Positions 50,391 through 58,947 of a DNA stretch of 64,000 nt are shown here, one piece after another. This DNA comes from Desulfomicrobium sp. UBA5193 (lineage in GTDB: Bacteria > Desulfobacterota > Desulfovibrionia > Desulfovibrionales > Desulfomicrobiaceae), in contig DHWB01000004.1 of the NCBI GenBank assembly GCA_002412965.1, positions 186,001-250,000 on the forward strand, written 5' to 3'. The notes below the pieces were generated by a model. The model did not search any database. It was not told the DNA's origin and saw only the letters and a list, made by a program, of their open reading frames with translations. Made by a program: the position numbers and the translations under genes. Within the stretch, counting starts at the first letter, position 1. The number at the start of each line of letters is the position of its first letter.

Positions 50391-51608
50391 TCAGAGGGTT
50401 GTGGACCAGAAAAGTGCGTTTTTCTGGATCGCCATGCTCATCTCGGGTTGCACGAATTCCTGGGGTTCTTCCACAAAAGGCAGGTATTCGATGCGTGCTT
50501 CCAACGGGCCAAAGGACCCTCCCTGGATTTTGGGGAACAGATTCTTGCGGGCCGGCGCCAGACGACCGAGGATTACGGGCAGGGCCTGAAAGGCTTCGGT
50601 CCTGGCCAGGGTCACGGGGTGCAGGGGGATGCGGGGCAGGGTCTCAAGCTCCGTGGCTTCGGGTTGGTAGAGGCTGATCTGGGCGCTCAGGTTCAGGAAA
50701 AGCTCGGGTCTGATCTTGAAAGCCGGGACGCGGAAGGAAAAGGCCGTTGATTCCATCCAGGGCAGGATGGCGCGCGGCAGGTTGGTCAGCCGGATCAGGT
50801 CGGCCCAGGTCTGGAGGCGAAAACCCTTGGCCCGGAAGCGCAGGTTCCAGAACGGCAGATACAGGGCGGGCTTTTCCTCCGTATGCAGAAAATGAAGGGT
50901 GACGGGCTGGCCGCCCTCGGCGCCAGGCTCCCACGCCGTGTCGCAATGCGGACAGGTCTGGACCAGGCTCTGGCGGTCCCCGACAAGATCCCAGCCGCAC
51001 TGGGGGCAGAGCGTGGATGCGAAATGAAGATGGCTGCCCGGCCTGCCCAGTGTCTCGACATTTATGCCGGCCGGACCCAGGTATTGCCCCGTGATCCCGT
51101 CCACCAGTTCGTCATTCTGGAACACGGGCTGGTAGATCAGGGACAGTACGTCGCCCACGCAGGCGGTGAGGCTTGGTCCTGTGCGCGTCGCCAGACCGGG
51201 GAGGCTTTTGAGCAGCCGCGCCTTGAAGTCCGGGCTTTTCATGTCCGCAGGCAGGAAGAGGCCGTCCGTTGTCGGCTCCACGAAGGACAGGTGCATGGCC
51301 TGGGTCCGCAGGCCCAAGGAGGGCGGCATGGCGGGACTGTGCGCGGCCAGGAGGCTTGAATCGAGGATCTTGTGCTGCGTCTCCAGCGGGCCGAGCACGA
51401 AGGCGTTGCCCCGGAAGCGCCAGTAGGGCACATAAATGAGGGTGCCCGGATGGGTGATGCGGGGTTTGAGATAATACTCAAAAGGGCCGTCCGCATGGAT
51501 GAAGAGGCGGACCTGACAAAACGGACAGGAAAAAATCCTGTCCGTTTCTTCGAGTTCCACCGGCGCACCGCACTGCGGGCATTGATGGGAGAGGTGCACG
51601 CCGTTCAT
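50391..51608 (-). CDS. Large zinc-ribbon protein, unknown function
   Basis: The 405-aa protein begins with a zinc ribbon, CPQCGAPVE then CPFCQVR. A second ribbon lies in the middle, CPQCGWD then CPHCDTA, at about residues 220-250. Between and after them are beta-rich segments with many aromatic residues (IYVPYWRFRGNAF, LYLPFWNLRFRAKGF). It is probably a soluble cytoplasmic protein. It begins 2 bp after the stop of the SPFH gene upstream, and both encode zinc ribbons, so the two likely work together. The family is not identified. Confidence 0.75.
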   Translation of the reverse strand: MNGVHLSHQCPQCGAPVELEETDRIFSCPFCQVRLFIHADGPFEYYLKPRITHPGTLIYVPYWRFRGNAFVLGPLETQHKILDSSLLAAHSPAMPPSLGLRTQAMHLSFVEPTTDGLFLPADMKSPDFKARLLKSLPGLATRTGPSLTACVGDVLSLIYQPVFQNDELVDGITGQYLGPAGINVETLGRPGSHLHFASTLCPQCGWDLVGDRQSLVQTCPHCDTAWEPGAEGGQPVTLHFLHTEEKPALYLPFWNLRFRAKGFRLQTWADLIRLTNLPRAILPWMESTAFSFRVPAFKIRPELFLNLSAQISLYQPEATELETLPRIPLHPVTLARTEAFQALPVILGRLAPARKNLFPKIQGGSFGPLEARIEYLPFVEEPQEFVQPEMSMAIQKNALFWSTTL

Positions 51609-51610
51609 GT

Positions 51611-52753
51611 TCAGGCCATGCGCTCCCCGCAGTGATTGCAGAAAATGGACGAGGCCAGGTTTTCCTGTGCGCAGGAGCGGCATTTCGTCGTCTCGCGCGC
51701 GCTTCCCGCCTGCTGTCCGCAACGCGGGCAGAAACGCGTGCCGGGAGCGAGGTTCTTGCCACAACCCTTGCATTGTTCAAAGACCAGCAGCTGATGGCCA
51801 CAGGACGGGCAAAATCTGTCATCCTGTCGGATGGGCTCTCGGCATTCAGGGCAATTCAGGCCCGTGGCCGGGGCCGCGGCTTGACCAGCCGCCGGTGTGC
51901 CCTGCGCCATCTGCATGGCCTGCGCCATGAGCGACGGCATCATGAAGCCGACGCCAAGCCCCATGGAATCCCCCGCGCTGCCCGGATTCGAGGCCGCTTT
52001 TTCCATGGCTGTCGCGGCCTTGAGCTGCAGCAGCTTGTTCATGTCGTCGAACATGCCGAGCTTGGTCTTGTCGTCCATGGCCTTCTGGACTTCGGGGGGC
52101 GGAGTGATCGCGCTTATGTACAGCTGGTTCAGGGACAGCCCGAAGTGGCGGAAATCCTCCTGCAGGCGTTCACGCAGGCCTGCGGACCAGGCTTCGTACC
52201 GGCTGGGCAGGTTCAGGATGGTGTCCATGTTTTCGCCCAGATAGTCGTTGAAGCGGGAAACGATGACCTTGCCCAGGTATTCGCTCACGTCGGCCACGGA
52301 AAAGGAGGCCATGGTGCCCACCAGCGAGTTGATGAAAAGCAGCGGCTGCACGATCTGGATATTGAACATGCCGTAAGCCCGCAGCCGAATCAGTCCGAGC
52401 TCCGAGTCCTTGAAGGCCACGGGTTCGCGCGTGCCCCATTTGAGGTTGGCGAAGACCTTGGTGTTGATCATGTAGGCTTCGGCCCGCAGCGGGCTCTCCA
52501 GCCCCCAGGGGATGCCCATGATCTTGTTCAGGATGGGGATGTTGGCGGTTTTGAGGGTGTGCCTGCCCGGCCCGAAGACATGCACGGCTTTGCCGTTGTA
52601 GAAAAAAATGCCGGCCTGTGATTCACGGACGACCATCTGCGCGCCGTACTTAATTTCGCCGGAGCCTTCCTGCGGAAAGCGGTGCACTATTTCCTTGCCG
52701 CTGTCGTCAAACCATTCGATGAGTTCCAGAAAGAAAATGTTGTTGGTGCCCAT
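51611..52753 (-). CDS. SPFH/Band-7 domain protein with C-terminal zinc ribbons
   Basis: The 380-aa protein has an SPFH-like domain over about residues 1-240 (SQAGIFFYNGKAVHVFGPG, AYGMFNIQIVQPLLF) of the YdjI/virion-core type. A Gly/Ala-rich linker (about 250-300) follows, then three zinc ribbons (CPECREP...CPSCG, CKGCGKN...CPRCG, CRSCAQE...CNHCG). No N-terminal membrane helix is seen, unlike classical stomatins. Such proteins may form membrane-associated oligomers. It is divergent from pyrR and coupled to the zinc-ribbon gene downstream. Confidence 0.82.
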   Translation of the reverse strand: MGTNNIFFLELIEWFDDSGKEIVHRFPQEGSGEIKYGAQMVVRESQAGIFFYNGKAVHVFGPGRHTLKTANIPILNKIMGIPWGLESPLRAEAYMINTKVFANLKWGTREPVAFKDSELGLIRLRAYGMFNIQIVQPLLFINSLVGTMASFSVADVSEYLGKVIVSRFNDYLGENMDTILNLPSRYEAWSAGLRERLQEDFRHFGLSLNQLYISAITPPPEVQKAMDDKTKLGMFDDMNKLLQLKAATAMEKAASNPGSAGDSMGLGVGFMMPSLMAQAMQMAQGTPAAGQAAAPATGLNCPECREPIRQDDRFCPSCGHQLLVFEQCKGCGKNLAPGTRFCPRCGQQAGSARETTKCRSCAQENLASSIFCNHCGERMA

Positions 52754-52864
52754 GGGCCCTCCGTGACTTCGGTTGCGATCCCCGATGTATAGGATGATTC
52801 ACTTGCAATTACAACTTGCGGCACTTAGTGAACAGGACGTGTCAGACGTAACGGAGGGATCCCC

Positions 52865-53395
52865 ATGCACAACGGCAAGGAAATCATGGCTGCGGCCGAT
52901 ATCGTTCGAACGCTCGATCGTTTGGCCTGTCAAATTCTGGAACAGATTTCCGACCACGATTCCATAGCCCTGGTCGGTATTCAGCGCCGCGGCGCGGATC
53001 TTGCAGCCAGACTCTGCAAGCTGCTCTCCGCACGTACCAAGCTGCCCACGCCCTGCGGGGAATTGGACATCAATCTGTACCGCGACGACTGGACCACCAC
53101 CAACGCCACACCGAACATCAACGCCACGCGCATCGATTTTTCCGTGGAAGGCAAGACCATCATCCTCATCGATGACGTGCTCTTTACCGGCCGCACCATC
53201 CGTTGCGCCCTGGAGGCCATCCTGGACTTCGGCAGGCCCAGGGCCGTCAAGCTTCTGGTGCTGGTCGACCGGGGACACCGCGAGTTGCCCATCCAGGCCG
53301 ATTTCGTCGGCAAGACCGTGGCCACGGAGCATGACCGGCAGGTCAACGTCTTCCTGCTGGAACGCGACGGTCTGGAGCAGGTTGTCATCAACTGA
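52865..53395 (+). CDS. pyrR: Pyr operon regulator / uracil phosphoribosyltransferase
   Basis: The 176-aa phosphoribosyltransferase has the PRPP-binding motif TIILIDDVLFTGRT (98-111), the GIQRRGADLA loop and DINLYRDDW typical of PyrR. In many bacteria PyrR binds pyr mRNA with UMP/PRPP and also converts uracil to UMP. No pyr genes are adjacent here, so it may mainly act as a UPRTase or regulate pyr genes elsewhere. GGAGGG precedes ATG 52865. It ends at a bidirectional terminator shared with dapA. Confidence 0.92.
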   Translation: MHNGKEIMAAADIVRTLDRLACQILEQISDHDSIALVGIQRRGADLAARLCKLLSARTKLPTPCGELDINLYRDDWTTTNATPNINATRIDFSVEGKTIILIDDVLFTGRTIRCALEAILDFGRPRAVKLLVLVDRGHRELPIQADFVGKTVATEHDRQVNVFLLERDGLEQVVIN

Positions 53396-53412
53396 TCACG
53401 CTTTCAATTCAT

Positions 53413-53454
53413 AAAAAAAGGCCGCTGCTCCTGGGGAACAGCGGCCTTTTTTTT
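53413..53454. terminator. Bidirectional terminator between pyrR and dapA
   Basis: GGCCGCTG and CAGCGGCC form a perfect 8-bp stem with an 11-nt loop, flanked by seven A on the left and eight T on the right. It can stop both the pyrR and the convergent dapA transcripts. Confidence 0.92.
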
Positions 53455-53471
53455 CATCGCGAACCAGTGAG

Positions 53472-54350
53472 CTAGATGAGGCCCTTGTCCGTCAGGAAGG
53501 TGCGCATGCATTCCGCGTTGGCCGGACTCATGGGCACGAGTGGCAGCCGCAGCTCCAGTTTGATGCGCCCCATGAGCGCAAGGGCGGTCTTGACCGGGAT
53601 GGGATTGGTCTCCAGAAACATCATGCGCGAAAAGCAGGCCAGGAAGAAATGCTGCTCCTGGGCCTTGGGCAGATCTCCCGCGAACCAGGCCGAACACAGG
53701 CCGCTCATCTTGTCGGGGAGGATGTTCGAGACCACCGAGATGACGCCGCATCCGCCCACGGACAGGAGCGGCAGGACGGTGAAGTCATCGCCGGAGAGAA
53801 CCTGAAAATCCGGGCCGCAGCATTCGAGAACCTGAGAGACCTGGCTCAGGTCACCAGTGGCCTCCTTGATGCCGAGCACATCCGGGATGTCCTTGTTCAG
53901 CCTGGCCACGGTGGCCGGGAGCAGGTTGACGCTGGTGCGTCCCGGGACATTGTAGAGGATGAACGGCATGGAGACTTCGGAGGCGATGCGCTTGAAATGC
54001 TGGTACAGGCCTTCCTGGGTCGGCTTGTTGTAGTATGGGGTGATGAGCAGCGCCCCGTCGGCGCCCGCTTCCTTGGCGAATCTGGCCAGTTCCACCGCTT
54101 CGGCGGTGTTGTTCGATCCGGCGCCGGCCAGGACCGGGACTCGTCCCTTGACCTGATCCACGCAGATGCTGATGACCTGCTTGTGCTCGTCGTGGCTCAA
54201 GGTCGCGGATTCGCCGGTGGTGCCGCAGGGCACGACGCCGTTGATGCCGCTTTCCAGCTGCCATTCGATCAGCTGCCGATAGGCCTCCTCGTCAAGCAGG
54301 CCGTTTGAAAACGGAGTGACCAGGGCTGTGAAGGCTCCTTTGAATTGCAT
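53472..54350 (-). CDS. dapA: 4-hydroxy-tetrahydrodipicolinate synthase
   Basis: The 292-aa TIM-barrel protein matches DapA in length. It has the Schiff-base Lys162 (GIKEATG), catalytic Tyr133 in LYNVPGRT and the GTTGES loop (43-48). It condenses pyruvate with aspartate semialdehyde in lysine and meso-diaminopimelate synthesis. ATG 54350 has GGAGG 5 nt upstream. It follows dapF by 50 bp, and both are at the 3' end of the long minus-strand gene run. Confidence 0.96.
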   Translation of the reverse strand: MQFKGAFTALVTPFSNGLLDEEAYRQLIEWQLESGINGVVPCGTTGESATLSHDEHKQVISICVDQVKGRVPVLAGAGSNNTAEAVELARFAKEAGADGALLITPYYNKPTQEGLYQHFKRIASEVSMPFILYNVPGRTSVNLLPATVARLNKDIPDVLGIKEATGDLSQVSQVLECCGPDFQVLSGDDFTVLPLLSVGGCGVISVVSNILPDKMSGLCSAWFAGDLPKAQEQHFFLACFSRMMFLETNPIPVKTALALMGRIKLELRLPLVPMSPANAECMRTFLTDKGLI

Positions 54351-54400
54351 CGTTTCCTCCCGGGTTGGGGCTGTGGTTGATAGGCTGGCCGTCTCGGACC

Positions 54401-55240
54401 CTAAAGGCCCAGGGCGGCTGGGCTGAACTCGCCCTGATAGACGAGCTGGGCCTTGCCGCGCAGGAAAATATCCGTACCGCGTACGCTGATTTCGAGCACC
54501 TCGGAGCCGGAGGTGGTCACCCGGGCCTTGGGCGCACACAGCCCCAGGGCATGGGCCACGGCTACCGAGGCCGCCGCTCCGGTGCCGCAGGCATAGGTCT
54601 CGTTCTCCACTCCTCGCTCATAGGTCCGCAGCAAGAGCTCTTCCCTGCCCAGAACCTGGATGAAGTTGGCGTTGGTTCCGGCAGGGGCGAAATGGGCGTG
54701 ATAACGGACCAGGGCTCCGAGGCCCTTGATGTCGAGAGCCTTGACATCATCCGCGATGATGACCGTGTGCGGGACACCGGTGTTCGCGAAATGGGCGGTA
54801 AAGGGGGTGCCGCCGAGATCAAGGGAAAAGTTCAGGGCCACGTCCCGCACCGGGGTCAGCTGCACTTCCACTTCGCCGGCTTCGGGGAAGACCTGCGCGT
54901 GGACCGTGCCCGCGTCTGTGAGCATGAGATGTTCAGCCGGGGCCATGCCCAGTCTGTGGGCCAGGAGGGTCGCGCAGCGGGAGCCGTTGCCGCACATCTC
55001 GGCGCGTGATCCGTCGGCGTTGAAGAAATGCCAGCGTGTCGCGGCCTGTCCGGAATCATCCATTTCCAGAAAAATGATGCCGTCCGCGCCGATGCTGAAG
55101 GCATGGGGGCAGAGCGTCCTGGCCCAGAGGGGCATGACATCCTGAGATATGGTCCGGGCGCGATTGTCGATGACGATGAAGTCGTTGCCGCTGCCCTGCA
55201 TTTTGTAAAAATTTTGGGTCGAACCTGAGAAAATGGACAT
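54401..55240 (-). CDS. dapF: Diaminopimelate epimerase
   Basis: The 279-aa protein has the two active-site cysteines of DapF, Cys83 in EMCGNGSRC and Cys218 in YACGTGAA, and the N-terminal KMQGSGNDF. It converts LL- to meso-diaminopimelate, needed for peptidoglycan and lysine. The ribosome site is AAGGA, 5 nt before ATG. It precedes dapA by 50 bp, a functional lysine pair, and is 70 bp after the predicted selenoprotein gene. Confidence 0.96.
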   Translation of the reverse strand: MSIFSGSTQNFYKMQGSGNDFIVIDNRARTISQDVMPLWARTLCPHAFSIGADGIIFLEMDDSGQAATRWHFFNADGSRAEMCGNGSRCATLLAHRLGMAPAEHLMLTDAGTVHAQVFPEAGEVEVQLTPVRDVALNFSLDLGGTPFTAHFANTGVPHTVIIADDVKALDIKGLGALVRYHAHFAPAGTNANFIQVLGREELLLRTYERGVENETYACGTGAAASVAVAHALGLCAPKARVTTSGSEVLEISVRGTDIFLRGKAQLVYQGEFSPAALGL

Positions 55241-55310
55241 GCTGTTTCCTTCAAGACATTCTATTATGCGTTTGAATTATGGGGAATTGCCGCAAAATGC
55301 AAGGAATTGG

Positions 55311-56168
55311 CTAGGGATTGAAGAGGGCCGCGATTTCCGGAGCCGAGGCAATTTCGCCACCCAAGGGCACAGCCGCTGTGAAAATCGAGACCTCGGGGTC
55401 CCAGGTGACTTTGGCGCCGGGTTGCGGCAGGGCGGGAATGGTGATGGTGTGCACATTTTTGCCCTTGGTAAAGGCCCGCACCCAGAGCACCCGGTTGCCC
55501 TTAAGATAAAGTCCACCATAGCCGGGGCCTTCCCCTGAGCCCAGGATGATGTCGAAGACGGGTTTGCGTTTGTCGATAAACTCGCTTTCCCTGGCCGCAC
55601 CCCAGGTGCTGACGCCAATGATCAGATTATGCTTGCGGTCCGCACGCAGGGACTCGGCGAAACGGACCAGGTCGTCTTCCATGGCCTTGTCGGGTTGGCC
55701 GGTGTCAGGGAAGATGACGAAGGCCAGGCGGCCACCCTGTACATCCTTGCTCACCATTTCGGTTTTCGCAAGTGGTCCGCGCCAGTCCGAGGAGGCGAGG
55801 ATTTTGGTGGTCTTAAGGACCGTTGCATCGCTTGGACTCAGGAGCAAAAGGTCGTAATCCAGCAGTTCATACGCTTTTTTGAGAGGGGCAATGACGGCTG
55901 GGTGTCTGTCGGTTTCCGTGCCGAAGGGGGCAAATTCGTACCCGCCACTGATTAAGACCGCGTCCGGATTTTCCCTTGCCGTCTTGAAATAGTTGGCCCT
56001 CCGGGCCAACCCACCATAGGTTTTACCGCCTCACGTGGGGCAGGGCGAGTGCTCTCCCAGGCTATTGGCCGTGAAGACCAGGGTGGTCTCGGCCTGCGCC
56101 CGGGTTGCGAGGGGCAGAAGCAGGGCGAAGAGAATGATCCAGAGCAGGGCTACGATGCGTGTGTTCAT
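55311..56168 (-). CDS. Predicted selenoprotein: exported UshA/metallophosphatase-like protein with Sec46
   Basis: The reading frame starts at ATG 56168 with a textbook signal peptide (TRIVALLWIILFALLLPLA, cleavage near AQA-ET). It reaches an in-frame TGA at 56033-56031 (codon 46) and continues with no further stop to 55311, 285 residues in all. The context is SPCPT-U-GGKTYGGLARRA, so Sec would sit as CxxU, a redox-type motif. Exactly 20 nt after the TGA a perfect 8-bp stem (GTTGGCCC/GGGCCAAC) with a GGA loop forms, as expected of a bacterial SECIS. The rest resembles the UshA metallophosphatase fold, but metal ligands look lost (SGGYEF in place of GD). Without recoding, only an internal Met start (56009) would remain, with no signal peptide. 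Confidence 0.82.
55992..56010 (-). promoter_or_regulatory. Candidate bacterial SECIS element
   Basis: GTTGGCCC and GGGCCAAC form a perfect 8-bp stem around a GGA loop, within the coding sequence. The loop begins 28 nt after the UGA codon, and the first loop base is G. Both position and loop match the known bacterial SECIS rules for SelB recognition. Confidence 0.78.
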
Positions 56169-56176
56169 GTTGGGTT

Positions 56177-56983
56177 TCAAATAAGTGATTTGAGGATGGG
56201 GGTGCGTGAAATGAGATCCCGGAGTTTGATCCGGCGCTCAATGATTTTTTTGGCGATCTCGCGGATGTCCTGGGCGGCCTGACAGGTGGGCGCGAACTTC
56301 ATGAACGGCACCTGATGTCGTACAGATTCCGTGACCATGGGATCGCGATGGACCACACCCAGCAGGCTGATGGGCAGGGTCAGGAAACGTTCGCAGGCCT
56401 GCGCCAGGCGGTTGAAGGCGCTTTTGGCTTCCTTGTCCGATTCGGCCATGTTGACGATGATCTGAAAATTTCTGACTTGATGCTGGGTGCACAGCACCTT
56501 GATCAGGGCATAGCTGTCGGTCAGCGATGTGGGTTCGGGGGTGATGACCACGATCCGTTCCTGAGGCATGGCCGCGAACGACAGCACCGTGGGGCTGATG
56601 CCGGCCCCCAGGTCCAGGAGCAGGAAGTCGTATTGCCGGAACAGGGCTTCGAGCTTGCCCAGCAGCAGGGCCCGCACATCTTCGTCGAGTTCCACCAGTT
56701 CGGCCACGCCGGAGGCGGAGGGCAGGAAGACAAATCCTTCCTTGGCCAGCGGCACGACGACATTTTCAGCCGTTGCGTCGCCCAGGAGATCCTGCAGGTT
56801 TTTTTCCGGGGAGAGGCCAAGGAGAACATCCAGGTTGGCCAGGCCAAGGTCCGCGTCCAGCAGAACCAGGGTCTGCCCAAGTTCGTGCAGGGCAAAGCCA
56901 AGGTTCAGGGCGAGGTTGGTCTTGCCGACACCGCCCTTGCCGCTGGCTACGGCGATGCTCAAAGTCTTGTTTGCTTCGGTCAT
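56177..56983 (-). CDS. MinD/ParA-family ATPase, FlhG-like
   Basis: The 268-aa P-loop ATPase has the deviant Walker A GKGGVGKTN (15-23), the switch DADLGLANLD and the second Walker-type LLLDLGAGIS. It resembles FlhG/YlxH (MotR) regulators of flagellar number rather than MinD, because it lacks a clear C-terminal amphipathic targeting helix. It starts 1 bp after the GGDEF stop and ends 8 bp before the selenoprotein start. No flagellar genes are in the window, so the FlhG call is by sequence type only. Confidence 0.82.
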   Translation of the reverse strand: MTEANKTLSIAVASGKGGVGKTNLALNLGFALHELGQTLVLLDADLGLANLDVLLGLSPEKNLQDLLGDATAENVVVPLAKEGFVFLPSASGVAELVELDEDVRALLLGKLEALFRQYDFLLLDLGAGISPTVLSFAAMPQERIVVITPEPTSLTDSYALIKVLCTQHQVRNFQIIVNMAESDKEAKSAFNRLAQACERFLTLPISLLGVVHRDPMVTESVRHQVPFMKFAPTCQAAQDIREIAKKIIERRIKLRDLISRTPILKSLI

Positions 56984-56984
56984 G

Positions 56985-57839
56985 TCAGTCCTTGTTCTGT
57001 TCCGTGTGCGAAGATGGAGCAGAGAAGTGGGAAAAAAGAAATCGCTTTTCGTCCTGGTGGACCAGGGATGGGTCTTCGCCGTGGATAATGTCCAGAATGG
57101 GCGCGACCTCTATCCGGTTTTTGCCGGCGCGCTTGGCGCGATACAGCGCCTTGTCCGCCTCGACCAGAAGTTTGTCCGGATCGGGAGGAAGTTTGCCTCG
57201 ATAGCTTGCCACGCCCATGGACATGGTCACGGCGAGCTTGTCCGGGCCGCAGCTGATCTCGGTCACCTTGATGACCGACTGGATTCGCTGCAGGAGCTTT
57301 TGGGCCCTGGCCAGTCCGGTTCCCGGCAGCAGCAGGGCGAATTCCTCCCCGCCGATGCGGGCCGCCGTGTCGATCATCCTCATCTCGCTCAGCAAGATCG
57401 ACGCCACGGCCTGCAAGACCTCGTCGCCGCAGGGGTGGCCATACGTGTCGTTGACGGCCTTGAAGTTGTCCAGGTCCATGATGCACAGGGTCAGGGGCGT
57501 CTTGAAACGGGTGGAGCGTTCCACCTCCAGGGTCATGGTCGAGTCAAATCCCCGACGGTTGACCAACCCCGTCAACGGATCCTGCCCCTGCAGGAAGGTC
57601 AGGCGCTCGATGTGCTCCTTGAGCTTGGTCAAGGCCGGGAACTTGTCGCTGCGTAGCGGCAGCACAACCCATTGATCCATCTTGTTCCGGCGCAGTCGCT
57701 CGGGCCAGGACGGATCGGCTTGAATCAACCGCACCAGGGCCGACACCTCTGAGCCTGCGGATGAGACCCGCAGCTCTTTTTCCAGGGTCTCCAATTCGCC
57801 CAGCAGCGCCTCGTCTGAGGGGAGGTTATGATTTTCCAT
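56985..57839 (-). CDS. Diguanylate cyclase (GGDEF) with N-terminal helical region
   Basis: The 284-aa protein has a helical N-terminal part (1-85) and a GGDEF domain with the active site GGEEF at 163-167. The product-inhibition I-site RMID (RxxD) lies exactly five residues before it (154-157). It is predicted to make c-di-GMP with feedback control. The ATG at 57839 overlaps the prfB stop by 14 bp. Together with a PilZ protein at the head of this gene run and an FlhG-like ATPase next to it, it points to motility or surface signalling. Confidence 0.88.
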   Translation of the reverse strand: MENHNLPSDEALLGELETLEKELRVSSAGSEVSALVRLIQADPSWPERLRRNKMDQWVVLPLRSDKFPALTKLKEHIERLTFLQGQDPLTGLVNRRGFDSTMTLEVERSTRFKTPLTLCIMDLDNFKAVNDTYGHPCGDEVLQAVASILLSEMRMIDTAARIGGEEFALLLPGTGLARAQKLLQRIQSVIKVTEISCGPDKLAVTMSMGVASYRGKLPPDPDKLLVEADKALYRAKRAGKNRIEVAPILDIIHGEDPSLVHQDEKRFLFSHFSAPSSHTEQNKD

Positions 57840-58936
57840 GAAGGTGCAGGAGATAGTTGTGTATGAAAGCGTCGATATTTCCGTCCAGCACCGCGTCAAC
57901 ATTGCTCGATTCCGTACCCGTGCGGTGATCCTTGACCAGGCGGTAGGGCTGCAGCGTGTAGGTTCGGATCTGGGAACCGAAGGCGATGGAGCCCTTGGCC
58001 ACGTATTCGGCCTGGCGCTCGCTTGCGATCTTTTGCAGTTCCAGTTCGTAAAGCCGGGCCTTCAAGACCTTCATGGCCGCTTCCTTGTTCTTGTGCTGGG
58101 ACTTTTCGTTCTGGCACTGGGCAACCAGTCCCGTGGGAACGTGGGTGATGCGCACGGCCGAGTCCGTGGTGTTGACGGACTGGCCGCCGGGGCCGCTGGA
58201 ACGAAAGATATCGACCCGCAGATCCTCGTCCCGGATTTCGATCTCGATGTCCTGGCCCGCGTCGGGATAGACGTCCACCGACGCAAAGGAGGTGTGCCTA
58301 CGCCCGCTGGAATCAAAGGGGGAGATGCGGATCAGGCGGTGGGTCCCTTTTTCGGCCTTGAGCTGGCCGTAGGCGTAGGGGCCGTGAATGTGCAGGGTCA
58401 CGCTCTTGATCCCCGCCTCGTCGCCGGGGAGGAGATCCAGAAGTTCGACCTTGAAGCCGACCCGTTCGGAGAAACGGCGATACATGCGCAGGAGCATCTC
58501 GGCCCAGTCCTGGGATTCGGTGCCGCCCGCCCCGGGATGGATCTCAAGGATGGCCTCGCTCACGTCCTCGGGGTCGCTCAGTAGGGTGCGCATCTGCGCG
58601 GCCTCCAGCTTGTCGACCAGATCGCTTAGGGCATCTTCAAGAGCCTGCAGCATTTCCTCGGTCTGTTCCGCCGCAGCCATCTCGACCCATTCCTGGGCGT
58701 TGTCCCTGGCCCTTGACAGTGCCTCCCATTCGTCCACCTGGCTTGCGAGCTGGGTTTTCTCCTGCAGGACCGGGGTCAGCAGCTCAGGCTTGTTCCATGC
58801 TCCAGGCGAGGAGAGCTGCTTTTCGATTTCCGCCAGACGTTCCTTGCGCCCCCTGAGGTCAAAGCCGCCTCCAGAAATCGTTGAAGCGTTCGTCCTGCTG
58901 GGCTGCCATGGCTTTGAGTTCCGAATATTGCAACAT
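57826..58936 (-). CDS. prfB: Peptide chain release factor 2, programmed +1 frameshift
   Basis: The gene has the classic prfB autoregulation. Twenty-five codons end in CTT, then an in-frame TGA at codon 26 (58861-58859) followed by C. An AGG-containing SD-like stretch (TGGAGGCGG) lies just upstream to drive the +1 shift. After the shift the 369-aa product continues with DLRGRKERLAEIEKQL and contains the RF2 recognition tripeptide SPF (SPFDSSGRR) and the hydrolytic GGQ (GPGGQSVN). Start ATG 58936 lies 11 bp after lnt. Gene finders reading one frame would start late, at about 58737. Confidence 0.96.
58859..58864 (-). promoter_or_regulatory. prfB programmed frameshift site CTTTGA
   Basis: CTT-TGA-C with TGA as codon 26 and a purine-rich SD-like sequence directly upstream is the standard RF2 +1 recoding signal. 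Confidence 0.95.
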
Positions 58937-58947
58937 GATGATCTCGA

